Assembly: GCA_026692885.1 (NCBI GenBank)
Contig: JAPLNJ010000829.1
Location: 1-25,857 of the forward strand
Length of the DNA stretch: 25,857 nt
Direction of reading: 5' to 3'
Source: Planctomycetota bacterium
GTDB taxonomy: Bacteria > Planctomycetota > Planctomycetia > Pirellulales > Pirellulaceae
The notes beneath the pieces were generated by a model. That model was not told the origin of the DNA. It ran no database searches and saw only the letters and a list, made by a program, of their open reading frames with translations. Shown here piece by piece: positions 1 through 8,954 of this stretch. The position numbers and the translations under genes are program-made. Each line of letters begins with the position of its first letter. Within the stretch, counting starts at the first letter, position 1.

Positions 1-28
1 GTAAGTTATTTCCTGCCGCTCGCCCAAC
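1..28 (+). repeat. Dispersed repeat family A, copy 1 (at window edge)
   Basis: The core TTTCCTGCCGCTCGCCC, preceded by GTAAGTTA, recurs at 11323-11348 (reverse), 11409-11437 (forward) and 15980-16006 (reverse). A 12-base match to its first half lies at 1446-1457. The copy touches the left edge, so a partner arm or the rest of the element may lie outside. It ends about 14 bases before the ribosome-binding region of the GTPase gene. Confidence 0.75.
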
Positions 29-54
29 AGGGCAACTACGGGAGGAAGGGCGGG

Positions 55-1359
55 ATGAAAGACTGTCTGGTCAGCGTACTAACCCCCGCCGGACGTGGCG
101 CCGTGGCCACAGTGACCGTCGTCGGTGCCGACGCTACCGCACTCGTGGCGCGGCGGTTTCACGCTGTCGGAAAACCGCTTGACGCCGTTCCCCTTGGGCA
201 GATCGTCTTCGGCCGTTGGTCCGCCGAGGAGACTCCCGAAGTCCCTGAGACGACGGAAGCTCGCCTGAGCGGCGAAGCGGGAGCAGGGGAAGAACTGATC
301 GTCGCGCGCCGCAGTGACCAAGAGGTTGAGATCCATTGTCACGGCGGCCGAGCGGCCGAGCGGGCGGTTGTCGAGTCGCTGGTCGCGTTGGGCTGCCGCG
401 AAGTGTCCTGGCAGGAGCTCCTGAGTCCAGGACTGACCGTCGAACAGGAGGGCGCGGCGTCTGCCGAGCCGGCCGAGGCGAGCAGTTCGGCAGATGCCTG
501 CCCCGCCCAGCGTGGCGTTTCCTGCGCGGCGTACGGCCCGCTCGCCTGGCATACGGGCGATGCGCTGGCAACCGAAGCGATCATGGCCTTGGCGGCCGCC
601 CGGACCGAACGTACCGCGGCGATTCTGCTGGATCAATATCGGGGCGCCCTCGGCAGCACACTGCAGCAGGCGGCAGCCGACCTCGCGGGTGGAGCGAAGA
701 CGGCGGCCCGCGAAGCGCTGTTGCGTCTGGAACGTCGCGCGGACCTCGGCCTGCACTTGACGCGTCCCTGGCGGGTCGTCCTCGCAGGCCGCACCAACGT
801 GGGCAAGAGCAGCTTGATCAATGCCTTGCTGGGGTATTCGCGTTCGATCGTCTTCGACCAACCGGGAACCACGCGCGATGTCGTCACCGCCCACACGGCA
901 TTCGACGGCTGGCCCGTGGAACTGGCGGATACCGCGGGGTTGCGAGAAAGCAGCGAGACGATCGAGGCGGCTGGCATCGTCCAGGCTCGCCGCCACGTGG
1001 CGCGGGCCGACGTGGTGGTCCTGATCTTTGACGGTACACAGGCTTGGCAGGCCGAGGATGAAAGCCTGTTGCACACCTGGCCGCAGGCCCTCGTCGTGTA
1101 TTCCAAGGGCGATCGGTGGAACGTGGTGGGGGCGGGCCGTCCTCCAGGCCTGCGCACCAGCGCCGTGACTGGGGAGGGACTGCCCGAACTGGTGCAACGG
1201 CTGGCGGCCCGCCTGGTCCCAAAACCGCCTGCACCAAGTACGCCCGTGCCGTTTACCCACCGGCAGGTGGGGGCCATCCGCGCGACGCTCGCAGCCTTGG
1301 AGACGGGCCACGTGCCGCTGGCGATCCGATTCCTGAACAGCCTGCTGGGCAGGCTGTGA
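55..1359 (+). CDS. Divergent MnmE (TrmE)-family GTPase
   Basis: Residues 1-120 resemble the MnmE N-terminal folate-binding domain: an opening TPAGRGAV and an EIHCHGG motif where MnmE has EIxGHGG. A Ras-like G domain follows, with P-loop GRTNVGKSS at 245-253 (K251), a GTTRD switch, DTAGL at 292-296, SKGD at 350-353 in place of NKxD, and TSA at 368. MnmE with MnmG modifies U34 of certain tRNAs. This protein (434 aa) ends in NSLLGRL and lacks the C-terminal Cys motif (FCIGK type) that MnmE needs for catalysis. The family's usual NGKLDL helix motif is also not recognisable. Membership is clear from the domain order; the tRNA-modifying role is inference and doubtful. The ATG at 55 follows GGGAGGAAGG. 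The gene stands alone, followed by the kinase gene 232 bases on. Confidence 0.85.
   Translation: MKDCLVSVLTPAGRGAVATVTVVGADATALVARRFHAVGKPLDAVPLGQIVFGRWSAEETPEVPETTEARLSGEAGAGEELIVARRSDQEVEIHCHGGRAAERAVVESLVALGCREVSWQELLSPGLTVEQEGAASAEPAEASSSADACPAQRGVSCAAYGPLAWHTGDALATEAIMALAAARTERTAAILLDQYRGALGSTLQQAAADLAGGAKTAAREALLRLERRADLGLHLTRPWRVVLAGRTNVGKSSLINALLGYSRSIVFDQPGTTRDVVTAHTAFDGWPVELADTAGLRESSETIEAAGIVQARRHVARADVVVLIFDGTQAWQAEDESLLHTWPQALVVYSKGDRWNVVGAGRPPGLRTSAVTGEGLPELVQRLAARLVPKPPAPSTPVPFTHRQVGAIRATLAALETGHVPLAIRFLNSLLGRL
1338..1356 (+). terminator. Hairpin overlapping the end of the GTPase gene
   Basis: CAGCCTGC-TGG-GCAGGCTG forms a perfect 8-bp stem that ends one base before the stop codon. 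It is followed by TGAAAAATTCGTC, not by a T-run. It may aid termination or mRNA 3'-end stability, but coding constraint could also produce it. Confidence 0.3.
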
Positions 1360-1591
1360 AAAATTCGTCATGCTGTAGCAACGCGTGCTGAAATTAGTTC
1401 CCGATCTGGTCCGTCCGTTAGCCTTCGGCGCCGCGTTGAAATCCTGTAAGTTATTTCGGCCCACATTGCTGTAGGATGCTTGTTTGCACCACAGCTTCCG
1501 TGTAAAGATATAGCGATTCGGCTGCCGCCTTTCGCGGCACCGGTGTACCTTGTTCTCTTGTTCTCTTGTTCTCTTGGTCCGAGGCACGTTC
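1360..1591. other. Intergenic spacer before the histidine kinase
   Basis: No gene is supported here. It holds a partial family A match (GTAAGTTATTTC at 1446-1457) and the 8-bp tandem repeat at 1550-1573. No convincing promoter was seen. Confidence 0.6.
1550..1573 (+). repeat. 8-bp tandem repeat (TTGTTCTC x3) upstream of kinase start
   Basis: Three exact copies of TTGTTCTC are followed by TTGG. The tract ends 18 bases before the preferred ATG at 1592. The unit length is not a multiple of three. Copy-number change would shift frame if translation began at the in-frame TTG at 1550, or would alter leader spacing if it begins at 1592. Confidence 0.85.
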
Positions 1592-3649
1592 ATGGTGGAA
1601 CAGCCCTACCCACAGCACGGTGCGAGTCCAGGCATCTATCCTCGCGCGGAGGAGGATCCTCGCGCGGAGGAGACCGCACTACTCAACTTCAATCTCCTGA
1701 ATGCGCTGATGGAGCACATTCCGGACAACATCTATTTCAAGGATCGAGAGAGTCGCTTCATCCGCATCAACCGCGCTGCCGCGGAATGGTATGGGCTGGA
1801 AGACCCTGCGGCAGTCGTCGGGAAATCGGATTTCGACTTATTCACGGCCACCCATGCACAGCCGGCGTACGACGACGAGCAAGACATCATCCGGACCGGG
1901 AAGCCGCTGCTGCATAAGGAAGAAAAAGAGACCTGGCCCGACGGCCGCGAAACCTGGGTCGATACCAGCAAACTGCCGCTCCGCGACCACCAAGGGAACA
2001 TTCTCGGCACGTTTGGGATCTCCCGCGATATCACGGACCGGAAGATCGCCGAGCGTTCCTTGCGGGCCGCTAAGGAAGCGGCCGAACAAGCGAACCGGGC
2101 CAAGAGCGATTTTGTGGCCAACATGAGCCACGAGATTCGCACGCCGATGAACGCCATCATCGGCCTGGCCGAGTTGTTGCTGGACACGCCGCTGAACGGC
2201 AGCCAGCGTGAGTATGCGGCCACGATTCTGGAGTCCGGCGACGTCTTGCTCGCGCTGTTGAACGACATTCTCGATTTTTCGAAAATCGAAGCGGGCAAGG
2301 TGGAACTGGATACCGTGCCGTTCGAGCTGCGCGAATCCATCGGCGTCACGATGAAGTCCCTGGCGGTTCGGGCGCATCGCAAGGAATTGGAACTGGCGTA
2401 CCACATCGCCCTCGAAATCCCGGACGTGCTGATCGCCGACTTCGGCCGGTTGCGGCAGGTCCTGGTAAATCTCGTGGGCAACGCGGTCAAGTTTACGGAT
2501 CAGGGCGAGGTCGTGCTACGGATCGACCTGGAGCGAGAGACGCCGGCAGGGCCGCTACTGCGCTTCGAGGTGTCGGACACGGGCATCGGAATTCCTGCCG
2601 ACCGGCTGGGCAAGATCTTCGAGGAGTTCGAGCAGGTCGACAAATCCACGACGCGCCGTTTTGGCGGCACCGGCCTGGGCCTGACGATTGCCTCCCGGCT
2701 GGTGTCGCTGATGGGGGGCCAGCTCCAGGTCCAAAGTGAACTGGGACGGGGCACGCAGTTCTCCTTCAGCATCGTGTTGCCGGTGGCCCCCGACGCTGCA
2801 GCAGTCGTCCGCCGCCCGCGTTCCGCGGCGCTGCGTGGCGTCCGCGTGCTGATCGTCGACGATAACGCCACGAATCGCCGGATCCTCTTCGACGTGCTGT
2901 GCAATTGGGAGATCGACGCCACGGCGGTCGGCAGCGCCGCCGAAGCCCTGCCAGAATTGGAACTCGCCGCACGTGAGAATCGCGCCTACCGCCTGATGCT
3001 CTCGGATGTCCACATGCCGCAGATGGACGGCTTCGATTTGGCGCAGCGGATTCGCGCGCACGCCGACCTGCGGGAAACCATCATCATGATGCTGACGTCC
3101 GGCACCCGACCCGAAGATGCGATGCGATGTCGGGAGTTGAACATCGCGGCCAACCTGAGCAAGCCCATCAAACAGTCGGAATTGCTGGATGCCATCACGC
3201 TCTGCCTGCACGGCGAGGTGGTGGCCGAGCTGTCAGCCCACGCGCCACCGGCCGAGTCGCCGCGGCCAACCCGCGTCCTGCGCATCCTGCTGGCCGAGGA
3301 CAGCCTAGTCAATCAGAAATTGGCGTTGGGCGTGCTGCAGAAGTGGGGCCATACGGTCAGGGTGGCCAACGACGGCGAGGAAGCACTCGCCGCGTGGCAG
3401 TCGAGCGACTTCGATCTGGTGTTGATGGACATCGAAATGCCGCACCTGGACGGGTTTCAGACGACCCAAGCCATCCGCGCGCGAGAACTTCCGTCCGGCC
3501 GGCATGTGCCCATCATCGCGATGACGGCCCACGCCATGAAGGGCGATCGCGAGCGTTGTCTGACCGCCGGCATGGACGGTTACGTCGCCAAACCAGTACG
3601 TCAGAAAGAACTCCTCGAAGCTTTGCAGCGCTGCTTCCCGAAACTGTAG
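1592..3649 (+). CDS. Soluble hybrid histidine kinase, PAS-HisKA-HATPase-REC-REC
   Basis: This is a 685-residue sensor kinase. A PAS domain lies near residues 30-150 (PDNIYFKDRES through the GISRDITDRK exit). HisKA has its phospho-acceptor H180 in MSHEIRTPMNAI. HATPase_c shows the N box NLVGNAVKF, the G1 box DTGIGIP and the G2 box GGTGLGL. Receiver 1 carries DD and phospho-acceptor D472 in LSDVHMP. Receiver 2 carries D613 in LMDIEMP and KP near the C-terminus. Expected flow is autophosphorylation of H180 followed by transfer to the receivers. No Hpt domain and no membrane segment are present, so it is probably a cytoplasmic sensor. No partner regulator is adjacent. ATG 1592 is preferred because CCGAGGC precedes it; an in-frame TTG at 1550 would add 14 residues across the 8-bp repeat. 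Its stop is only 4 bases from the stop of the convergent downstream gene. Confidence 0.95.
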   Translation: MVEQPYPQHGASPGIYPRAEEDPRAEETALLNFNLLNALMEHIPDNIYFKDRESRFIRINRAAAEWYGLEDPAAVVGKSDFDLFTATHAQPAYDDEQDIIRTGKPLLHKEEKETWPDGRETWVDTSKLPLRDHQGNILGTFGISRDITDRKIAERSLRAAKEAAEQANRAKSDFVANMSHEIRTPMNAIIGLAELLLDTPLNGSQREYAATILESGDVLLALLNDILDFSKIEAGKVELDTVPFELRESIGVTMKSLAVRAHRKELELAYHIALEIPDVLIADFGRLRQVLVNLVGNAVKFTDQGEVVLRIDLERETPAGPLLRFEVSDTGIGIPADRLGKIFEEFEQVDKSTTRRFGGTGLGLTIASRLVSLMGGQLQVQSELGRGTQFSFSIVLPVAPDAAAVVRRPRSAALRGVRVLIVDDNATNRRILFDVLCNWEIDATAVGSAAEALPELELAARENRAYRLMLSDVHMPQMDGFDLAQRIRAHADLRETIIMMLTSGTRPEDAMRCRELNIAANLSKPIKQSELLDAITLCLHGEVVAELSAHAPPAESPRPTRVLRILLAEDSLVNQKLALGVLQKWGHTVRVANDGEEALAAWQSSDFDLVLMDIEMPHLDGFQTTQAIRARELPSGRHVPIIAMTAHAMKGDRERCLTAGMDGYVAKPVRQKELLEALQRCFPKL

Positions 3650-3653
3650 CCTT

Positions 3654-4994
3654 TCAGACTGCGTAGTAGCGGGCCACTTTTTCGATCGCCGTCGCCGTGC
3701 TGAGGATGTACTCCTCCGTCATGGCTTCGTGCACGGTCACCCGGATGCAGGTCTGGAGGATAGTTTCGGCCTCCGGGCAGCGCCACTGGGAGTAGTCCAT
3801 CTTGGTCAGGCCGAACTCACGGATCGGCCAGCGGCCCGCGAAGAAGCCATGCTGCTGGAAGACCGGCTCGCCGTACAGGGGCACCTTGATGTACCCACCG
3901 GAAACGGGCGCGCCTTCGGCCAGCAGGGCCTTGACGAACTCCGAGCGGCCGCAGCGGAACGCTTCCGGGCGAAGGCGAAACATGTAGAACCAATACACGC
4001 CGCGGTCCTCCGGATGTACCTGGTGCGGGAGGATGCCGGGCAGACCGGCAATTTTCTCGGTGAGCAGGTTGCCCAGCCGCGCGCGTTTTGCGGCGATCGC
4101 TTCCAGTCGCGTAAGCTGGGCGGCTGCCACGGCGGCCTGCGGCTCACTCATGCGATAGTTCGTAGCGAACGCATCGAACCCTCCCCACTTGCGCCGGTCA
4201 CCGCCCTTGTCGCCAAACTTCTGAAGCAACGGTCCGAACCGCTCATCGTTCGAACCCACCACGCCTCCGTCGCCACACGTGACATGCTTGCTGTTCTGCA
4301 GCGAGAAACACGCGAAATGCCCGACCGTGCCAATCGGCCGACCGTGATAGCGCGCTCCCCAAGCCTGGGCACAGTCTTCGATCAGCACCAACTGGTGGCG
4401 GTCCGCCAGCGCCTTCAGCGCGTTCAAATCACACGGATTGCCCGTCAGGTGCACGGCGATAATCGCCTTGGTCTTGGGCGTAATCCGCCGCTCCACATCC
4501 GCCACGTCCAGGTTATATGTGCCCGCGCCCAGATCAGCAAACACGGGCACGGCCTGCTGGTAAATCACGCCGATAACCGTGCCGATGTCGGTGATCGGCG
4601 AGGTGATGACCTCGTCGCCCGGCCCAATGCCGCACGCCGCGACGGCAATGTGCAACGCGGCTGTACCGGAAGAGCACGTCTGCACGTGTTTGACCGGGCA
4701 GACCTCTTGAAAACGCTCGACGAGCAGGCCGGTCTGTGGCCCCTGCCAGTAGAACAGTGAATCCTGGCGGAGCATCGCCTCCAGCCGCTGACGTTCCGGT
4801 TCGCCCCAACGGATCGGCAGCGTAGCGGATTTGCCGACGGCCTTCTGGCCCCCGTGCAAGGCCAGCGGAGAACTGCCGGCAGGCGGCGCCGCCGCGTCCG
4901 CCGCGTTTGCCGCGCCGGGCAACGCCCCGACCGCCAGCAATCCCGAAGCCCCTGCCAAGAACCCCCGCCGCGATAGTGAGTCTCGTGCGTTCAT
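3654..4994 (-). CDS. DegT/DnrJ/EryC1/StrS-family PLP aminotransferase with Tat signal
   Basis: This is a 446-residue fold-type I PLP protein. The pattern of TGNPCD, IEDCAQAWGA (PLP-contacting Asp) and FSLQNSKHVTCGDGG, with predicted Schiff-base lysine K236, is typical of sugar aminotransferases such as those making amino-sugars. The catalytic lysine is present, so it is not one of the lysine-less dehydratase variants. The N-terminus, SRRGFLAG (R9, R10) then a hydrophobic stretch and ANA|AD near residue 31, is a textbook twin-arginine signal. This suggests export of a folded, cofactor-loaded enzyme, which is unusual because most relatives are cytoplasmic. ATG 4994 is chosen over the upstream in-frame ATG at 5051: it has AGGAG seven bases ahead, and only this start places the Tat motif at the N-terminus. 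The substrate is unknown and no sugar-nucleotide genes are adjacent. Confidence 0.9.
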   Translation of the reverse strand: MNARDSLSRRGFLAGASGLLAVGALPGAANAADAAAPPAGSSPLALHGGQKAVGKSATLPIRWGEPERQRLEAMLRQDSLFYWQGPQTGLLVERFQEVCPVKHVQTCSSGTAALHIAVAACGIGPGDEVITSPITDIGTVIGVIYQQAVPVFADLGAGTYNLDVADVERRITPKTKAIIAVHLTGNPCDLNALKALADRHQLVLIEDCAQAWGARYHGRPIGTVGHFACFSLQNSKHVTCGDGGVVGSNDERFGPLLQKFGDKGGDRRKWGGFDAFATNYRMSEPQAAVAAAQLTRLEAIAAKRARLGNLLTEKIAGLPGILPHQVHPEDRGVYWFYMFRLRPEAFRCGRSEFVKALLAEGAPVSGGYIKVPLYGEPVFQQHGFFAGRWPIREFGLTKMDYSQWRCPEAETILQTCIRVTVHEAMTEEYILSTATAIEKVARYYAV

Positions 4995-5225
4995 GCGTAA
5001 CTCCTGCTCGTGTCGTGATACGTGGCCGACTCGCCGGTCTAGTGTACGCATCTATTGTGCAGGCGACCAGATGCTGGGAGGCTACGGGCGATTAGATCGA
5101 GAAACACCGGACCGTGGCAAACGGATCGTCCGGGCCTTGCACGCCGACGAAGTTGTGTTTCGAATCTATGCGTGCTGGTCGAGTGGCCTTTAGTCTCACG
5201 GCTGTGAACGTCTTCACGCCTCTCT

Positions 5226-5461
5226 CGTTCCCACGCTCCGCGTGGGAACGCAAGTGTTTTGACGCTCCGCGTCGTCTGCCCAAGGACGCAGAGCGTCCGT
5301 GGCTTGCGTTCCAACGCAGAGCGTCGGAACGAGAAGAATCGCTCTGGTTACGAGGCTCCGCCTCGTAACCCACACCGGACGCGAGGCTCCGCCTGGCAAG
5401 CAGGCCGACGGAGCCGGCGGAGCCGGCAAGGCAGTGCGTTCCCAGGCGGAGCCTGGGAACG
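5226..5461. repeat. Cluster of short hairpin repeats with CTCCG loops
   Basis: Three perfect 10-bp stems share the same 5-base loop. 5226-5250 is CGTTCCCACG-CTCCG-CGTGGGAACG. 5346-5370 is GGTTACGAGG-CTCCG-CCTCGTAACC. 5437-5461 is CGTTCCCAGG-CGGAG-CCTGGGAACG, the same loop on the other strand. A shorter one (GACG-CTCCG-CGTC) is at 5261-5273, and an imperfect one (CGAGG-CTCCG-CCTGG) lies near 5384. Stem sequences differ but stay self-complementary while the loop is fixed. Confidence 0.9.
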
Positions 5462-5504
5462 AGGTTTTCCTAGCTGTTCACACCAGCGGCATTTTGTCCG
5501 CTCA

Positions 5505-5522
5505 GGCGGAATGAATTCCGCC
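5505..5522 (-). terminator. Hairpin 21 bases past the ppdK stop
   Basis: GGCGGAAT-GA-ATTCCGCC is a perfect 8-bp stem directly downstream of ppdK on the minus strand. No T-run follows it in that direction, so it is at best a weak intrinsic terminator or an mRNA 3'-end stabiliser. A similar GCGGAAT palindrome occurs near 20997. Confidence 0.4.
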
Positions 5523-5543
5523 CTAGCTACTTTTCGGCTGCGA

Positions 5544-8294
5544 CTACTGCAGCGCCGCTTGAGCCGCCGCCAACCGGGCGATGGGCACGCGGAACGGTGA
5601 GCAGCTGACGTAGTTCAGGCCGATACTGTGGCAGAACTTGATCGACGACGGGTCGCCGCCATGCTCGCCGCAGATCCCGCACTTGAGATCGGGGCAGGTC
5701 TGGCGACCCCGCTCGACACCGATCTTCATCAACTGGCCGACGCCGCCCTCGTCGATGCTGGCGAAGGGGTTGACCTTGATGATCTCGTCCTTCGCGTACT
5801 GCGGCAGGAAACTGCCGGAGTCGTCGCGGCTCATGCCCAAGCAGGTCTGTGTCAAGTCGTTGGTGCCAAAGCTGAAGAACTCGGCCGTCTGGGCGATCTC
5901 GTCGGCGGTCAACGCACCGCGCGGGATCTCGATCATGGTCCCCACCTGGTACTTGATCTTCTGGCCCGTCTCTTTCATGACTTCCTTGGCCACGCGATGC
6001 ACGATCGCGACCTGCAGGTCCAGCTCTTTCTTGAAGCCGACCAGCGGGATCATGATCTCGGGCTTGACCTTGGTGCCTTCCTTCTGCACCTTGGCCGCCG
6101 CCTGGAACACGGCCCGAGCCTGCATTTCGGAAATCTCCGGGTAGCCGATGCCCAAGCGGCAACCGCGGAAGCCGAGCATCGGGTTGAACTCGTGCAATTC
6201 GTGCACGCGTTTGGTGACCTTTTCGACCGGGATGCCCAGCTTGTTGGCCAAATCGCCTTGCTGCTTGCCGTCGTGCGGCAGGAACTCATGCAGGGGCGGA
6301 TCCAGGAAGCGGATGCAAGCCGGCTTGCCTTCCAGGGCGCGGAAAATGCCCTCGAAGTCGTCCTGCTGATACGGCAGCAACTTGGCCAGCGCCTGCTGAC
6401 GAGCGGGCGTATTCTCCGCCAGAATCATCTCGCGCATGGCGTCGATGCGATCGCCTTCGAAGAACATGTGCTCGGTCCGGCACAGGCCGATCCCTTCGGC
6501 GCCGAAGGCCACGGCGTTCTTGACCTGTTCGGGCGTGTCGGCGTTGGTGCGCAGGCCCAACGTGCGGAACTTGTCGGCCAGCTTCATGACGAAGTCGTAG
6601 CACTTGAACAAATCGCTGTCCGCTGGCTTCAGCGTCTTGCTGATCAGCACCTGCTTCAACTCGCTGTCGGCCGAGGCGATGGAGCCTTGGAAGACCTCGC
6701 CCGTGCTGCCGTTGATGCTGATCGCCTCGCCTTCCTTGATCGTCACGCCTTTGCAGGTCAGCGTATTCTTCTTGTAGTCGATCTGCACTTCGCCAGCGCC
6801 GGCGACGCAGACCTTACCCATCTGGCGAGCGACCAGCGCGGCATGGCTGGAGACTCCGCCGCGAGCGGTGAGGATACCTTCGGCCGCGATCATCCCACGC
6901 AGATCCTCGGGGCTGGTCTCGATGCGGGCCAGCACAACTTTCTTGCCCTGCTCGGCCCATTCGGTGGCCTTGGTGGCGCTGAGCACCAACGCGCCGCAAG
7001 CGGCACCGGGGCCGGCCGGCAAGCCGGTGGTCAGGCAGCGGCCTTCCTGCTTGGCCGCCTCGTAGGCCTGGCGGTCGAAGATGGGCTGCAGCAGCTGGTT
7101 GATGGCTTCCGGGTCGGCCGATTTGATGGCGTGTTCCGGCGTCATCAGCTTCTGCTTGACCATGTCGTGAGCGATTTTCACATACGCCACGGCGGTCCGT
7201 TTGCCGTTGCGGGTCTGCAGCATGTACAGCTTCTTCTTCTCGATCGTGAACTCAAAGTCCTGCACGTCGCCGAAGTTCTTTTCCAGCGTCTTGCGGACCT
7301 GTTCCAGTTCCTTGTAGGCCGGGCCGATGATCGGGTCCTGGGCCATTTCCTGGACTTTCTTGGGTGTACGCACGCCCGCCACCACGTCTTCGCCTTGGGC
7401 GTTGACCAGGTACTCGCCGTAGAAAATGTTCTCGCCAGTGGCCGGGTCGCGAGTGAAGGCCACGCCCGTGGCGCAGTCGTCGCCCATGTTACCGAACACC
7501 ATGCTCTGCACGTTCACCGCCGTGCCCCATTCGTCCGGGATGCGGTACTTCTGGCGGTAGACGATGGCCCGGTCGTTCATCCAGGAGCTGAATACCGCGC
7601 TGATGGCGCCGTTCAACTGCGCGTAGGGATCGGCGGGAAATTCCTTGCCGGTCCGCTGCTTAATCAGCTTCTTGTAGCGGACCATCAGCTCCCGCAGGTG
7701 ATCTTCGGTCAGGTCCGTATCCTCGGTGACGCCGACCTCTTCTTTCAGATGATCCATGACCTCATCGAACGGTTCAGGCTCCTGCTCGTTCCGCTTCTGC
7801 ACGCCCATGACCACGTCGCCGTACATCTGGACGAAGCGGCGGTAGGAATCCCAAGCAAACCGGCCGTTGTTGGTCGCCTTGACCAGGCCTTCGACGGTCA
7901 CGTCGTTCAGGCCCAGGTTCAGAATGGTATCCATCATGCCCGGCATCGAATCGCGGGCGCCGGAACGTACGGAAACGAGCAGCGGATTGGCGGGATCGCC
8001 GAACTTCCTGCCGGTTTCCTTTTCGATGAACGCGACCGCCTTCTTGGTATCGGCGGCCAGTGTGTCCGGGAACTTATTGCCGTTCTGATAGTAGTACGTG
8101 CAGACCTCGGTGGTGATCGTGAAGCCGGGAGGCACGGGCAGTCCGATGAAGGTCATCTGGGCCAAATTGGCGCCCTTGCCGCCCAGCAGGGCCTTCATAT
8201 TCCCTCGGCCGTCGCATTTCGACTTGCCGAAGTAGTAAATCGTCTTCTTCACCTTCGCGGGCTTCTCTTGTTTGGCGGGCACTTTCTTGGCCAT
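5544..8294 (-). CDS. ppdK: Pyruvate, phosphate dikinase
   Basis: This 916-residue enzyme interconverts pyruvate + ATP + Pi and PEP + AMP + PPi in the cytoplasm. The N-terminal ATP-grasp part begins [10 protein letters not shown], then [12 protein letters not shown] and [13 protein letters not shown]. The central swivelling domain carries phospho-histidine H484 in [12 protein letters not shown]. The C-terminal TIM-barrel PEP/pyruvate domain ends with [11 protein letters not shown], where C875 matches the catalytic acid of characterised enzymes. A Lys/Pro-rich leader ([16 protein letters not shown]) precedes the fold and makes it slightly longer than the usual 880-900 residues. ATG 8294 is chosen because GAGGAA lies about 8 bases upstream. 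The frame stays open to 8450, but that extension has no family similarity. It appears monocistronic, with no adjacent PpdK regulatory kinase gene in the window. Confidence 0.97.
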   Translation of the reverse strand: MAKKVPAKQEKPAKVKKTIYYFGKSKCDGRGNMKALLGGKGANLAQMTFIGLPVPPGFTITTEVCTYYYQNGNKFPDTLAADTKKAVAFIEKETGRKFGDPANPLLVSVRSGARDSMPGMMDTILNLGLNDVTVEGLVKATNNGRFAWDSYRRFVQMYGDVVMGVQKRNEQEPEPFDEVMDHLKEEVGVTEDTDLTEDHLRELMVRYKKLIKQRTGKEFPADPYAQLNGAISAVFSSWMNDRAIVYRQKYRIPDEWGTAVNVQSMVFGNMGDDCATGVAFTRDPATGENIFYGEYLVNAQGEDVVAGVRTPKKVQEMAQDPIIGPAYKELEQVRKTLEKNFGDVQDFEFTIEKKKLYMLQTRNGKRTAVAYVKIAHDMVKQKLMTPEHAIKSADPEAINQLLQPIFDRQAYEAAKQEGRCLTTGLPAGPGAACGALVLSATKATEWAEQGKKVVLARIETSPEDLRGMIAAEGILTARGGVSSHAALVARQMGKVCVAGAGEVQIDYKKNTLTCKGVTIKEGEAISINGSTGEVFQGSIASADSELKQVLISKTLKPADSDLFKCYDFVMKLADKFRTLGLRTNADTPEQVKNAVAFGAEGIGLCRTEHMFFEGDRIDAMREMILAENTPARQQALAKLLPYQQDDFEGIFRALEGKPACIRFLDPPLHEFLPHDGKQQGDLANKLGIPVEKVTKRVHELHEFNPMLGFRGCRLGIGYPEISEMQARAVFQAAAKVQKEGTKVKPEIMIPLVGFKKELDLQVAIVHRVAKEVMKETGQKIKYQVGTMIEIPRGALTADEIAQTAEFFSFGTNDLTQTCLGMSRDDSGSFLPQYAKDEIIKVNPFASIDEGGVGQLMKIGVERGRQTCPDLKCGICGEHGGDPSSIKFCHSIGLNYVSCSPFRVPIARLAAAQAALQ

Positions 8295-8596
8295 TTCGGC
8301 ATTCCTCTGCAAATAAGGACTATCGGGAACACTGCCGCTGCCAACACGTTCGGCAATCGGCGGCTGGGAAAACTGGTTACGATCCCGGCTCACAAGCCGG
8401 GCAAACCGGTGATCGCAGGGGTCGAACGACGAGCCCCTGCGGCTCTCCACCGCGCGGAAGACGCTTCCCCGCGATAAAGTAAGCCACGAAGTGTATCAGT
8501 GGACCACAAAATCGTCAATGAAGGGCGGACAGGCGAGTGCATTTCAGCTGTTGTTGATTTCGGCCGGAGGTTCTGGTGTGTCTTCAAGGCTAACAA

Positions 8597-8662
8597 GTGG
8601 GGTAAGCATCCTGCCTGCCTTTCGATTCATCGCGTCAAACGCAAGCTGGAAGCTTACGCCAC
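8597..8662. repeat. Imperfect inverted repeat
   Basis: The arm at 8597-8618 (GTGGGGTAAGCATCC...) pairs with 8641-8662 (...GAAGCTTACGCCAC) at about 18 of 22 positions across a 22-base loop. Confidence 0.65.
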
Positions 8663-8694
8663 CGCATCGGTCACCCCAAGATCTTGACGACGTA

Positions 8695-8829
8695 CTAGTG
8701 CCTCACCCGACCTGATTTGACAGTCGCTAGCCCGGTAGCTGAAGTCGCCAGACTTCAGGCGGTGGCAGCAGGCGGCCCGAATTCTGGCGAATTCGGCTAC
8801 TTGTCATTTCAGGTCGGTCCGGGCACTAG
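8695..8829. repeat. 135-bp palindromic element with CTAGTGCC ends
   Basis: The outer arms at 8695-8722 and 8802-8829 start CTAGTGCC and end GGCACTAG, with GACCTGA/TCAGGTC inside. An inner pair lies between them: GTAGCTGAAGTCGCCAGA and TCTGGCGAATTCGGCTAC. The nested symmetry around a short centre suggests a non-autonomous, MITE-like or REP-like element. There is no coding capacity. Confidence 0.75.
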
Positions 8830-8954
8830 GCTGTCTGGATTGACCGCGAAAGCATCGTGGCGGGCCTTGATGGCTACCCGGCGTGGCGCGGGACGGCTAT
8901 ACTTGAACGCACCACCCCTGCGGCAGGCCGCACACAAAACGAAGAGGCGTCAGC

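Larger units (their letters stand above)
5052..5543. other. Hairpin-rich intergenic region
   Basis: No gene is supported. The left part (to about 5215) shows nothing recognisable. Between 5226 and 5461 there is a cluster of short palindromes, annotated separately, and a final hairpin sits just after the ppdK stop. Confidence 0.7.
8295..8954. other. Divergent intergenic region between ppdK and the Uma2 gene
   Basis: No gene is supported in these 660 bases. Promoters for both flanking genes must lie here, but none stands out. Two inverted-repeat elements (8597-8662 and 8695-8829) occupy the middle. Confidence 0.6.

Noticed and set aside
79..1593. A 504-codon minus-strand frame over the GTPase gene
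   Set aside because: The plus strand encodes clear GTPase motifs. The minus frame is Arg/Gly/Gln-rich with no domain.
5628..8477. A 949-codon open frame antisense to ppdK
   Set aside because: It is the complement-frame shadow of a strongly conserved gene in GC-rich DNA. Its translation is low-complexity His/Leu/Asp/Arg-rich and lacks any recognisable domain.
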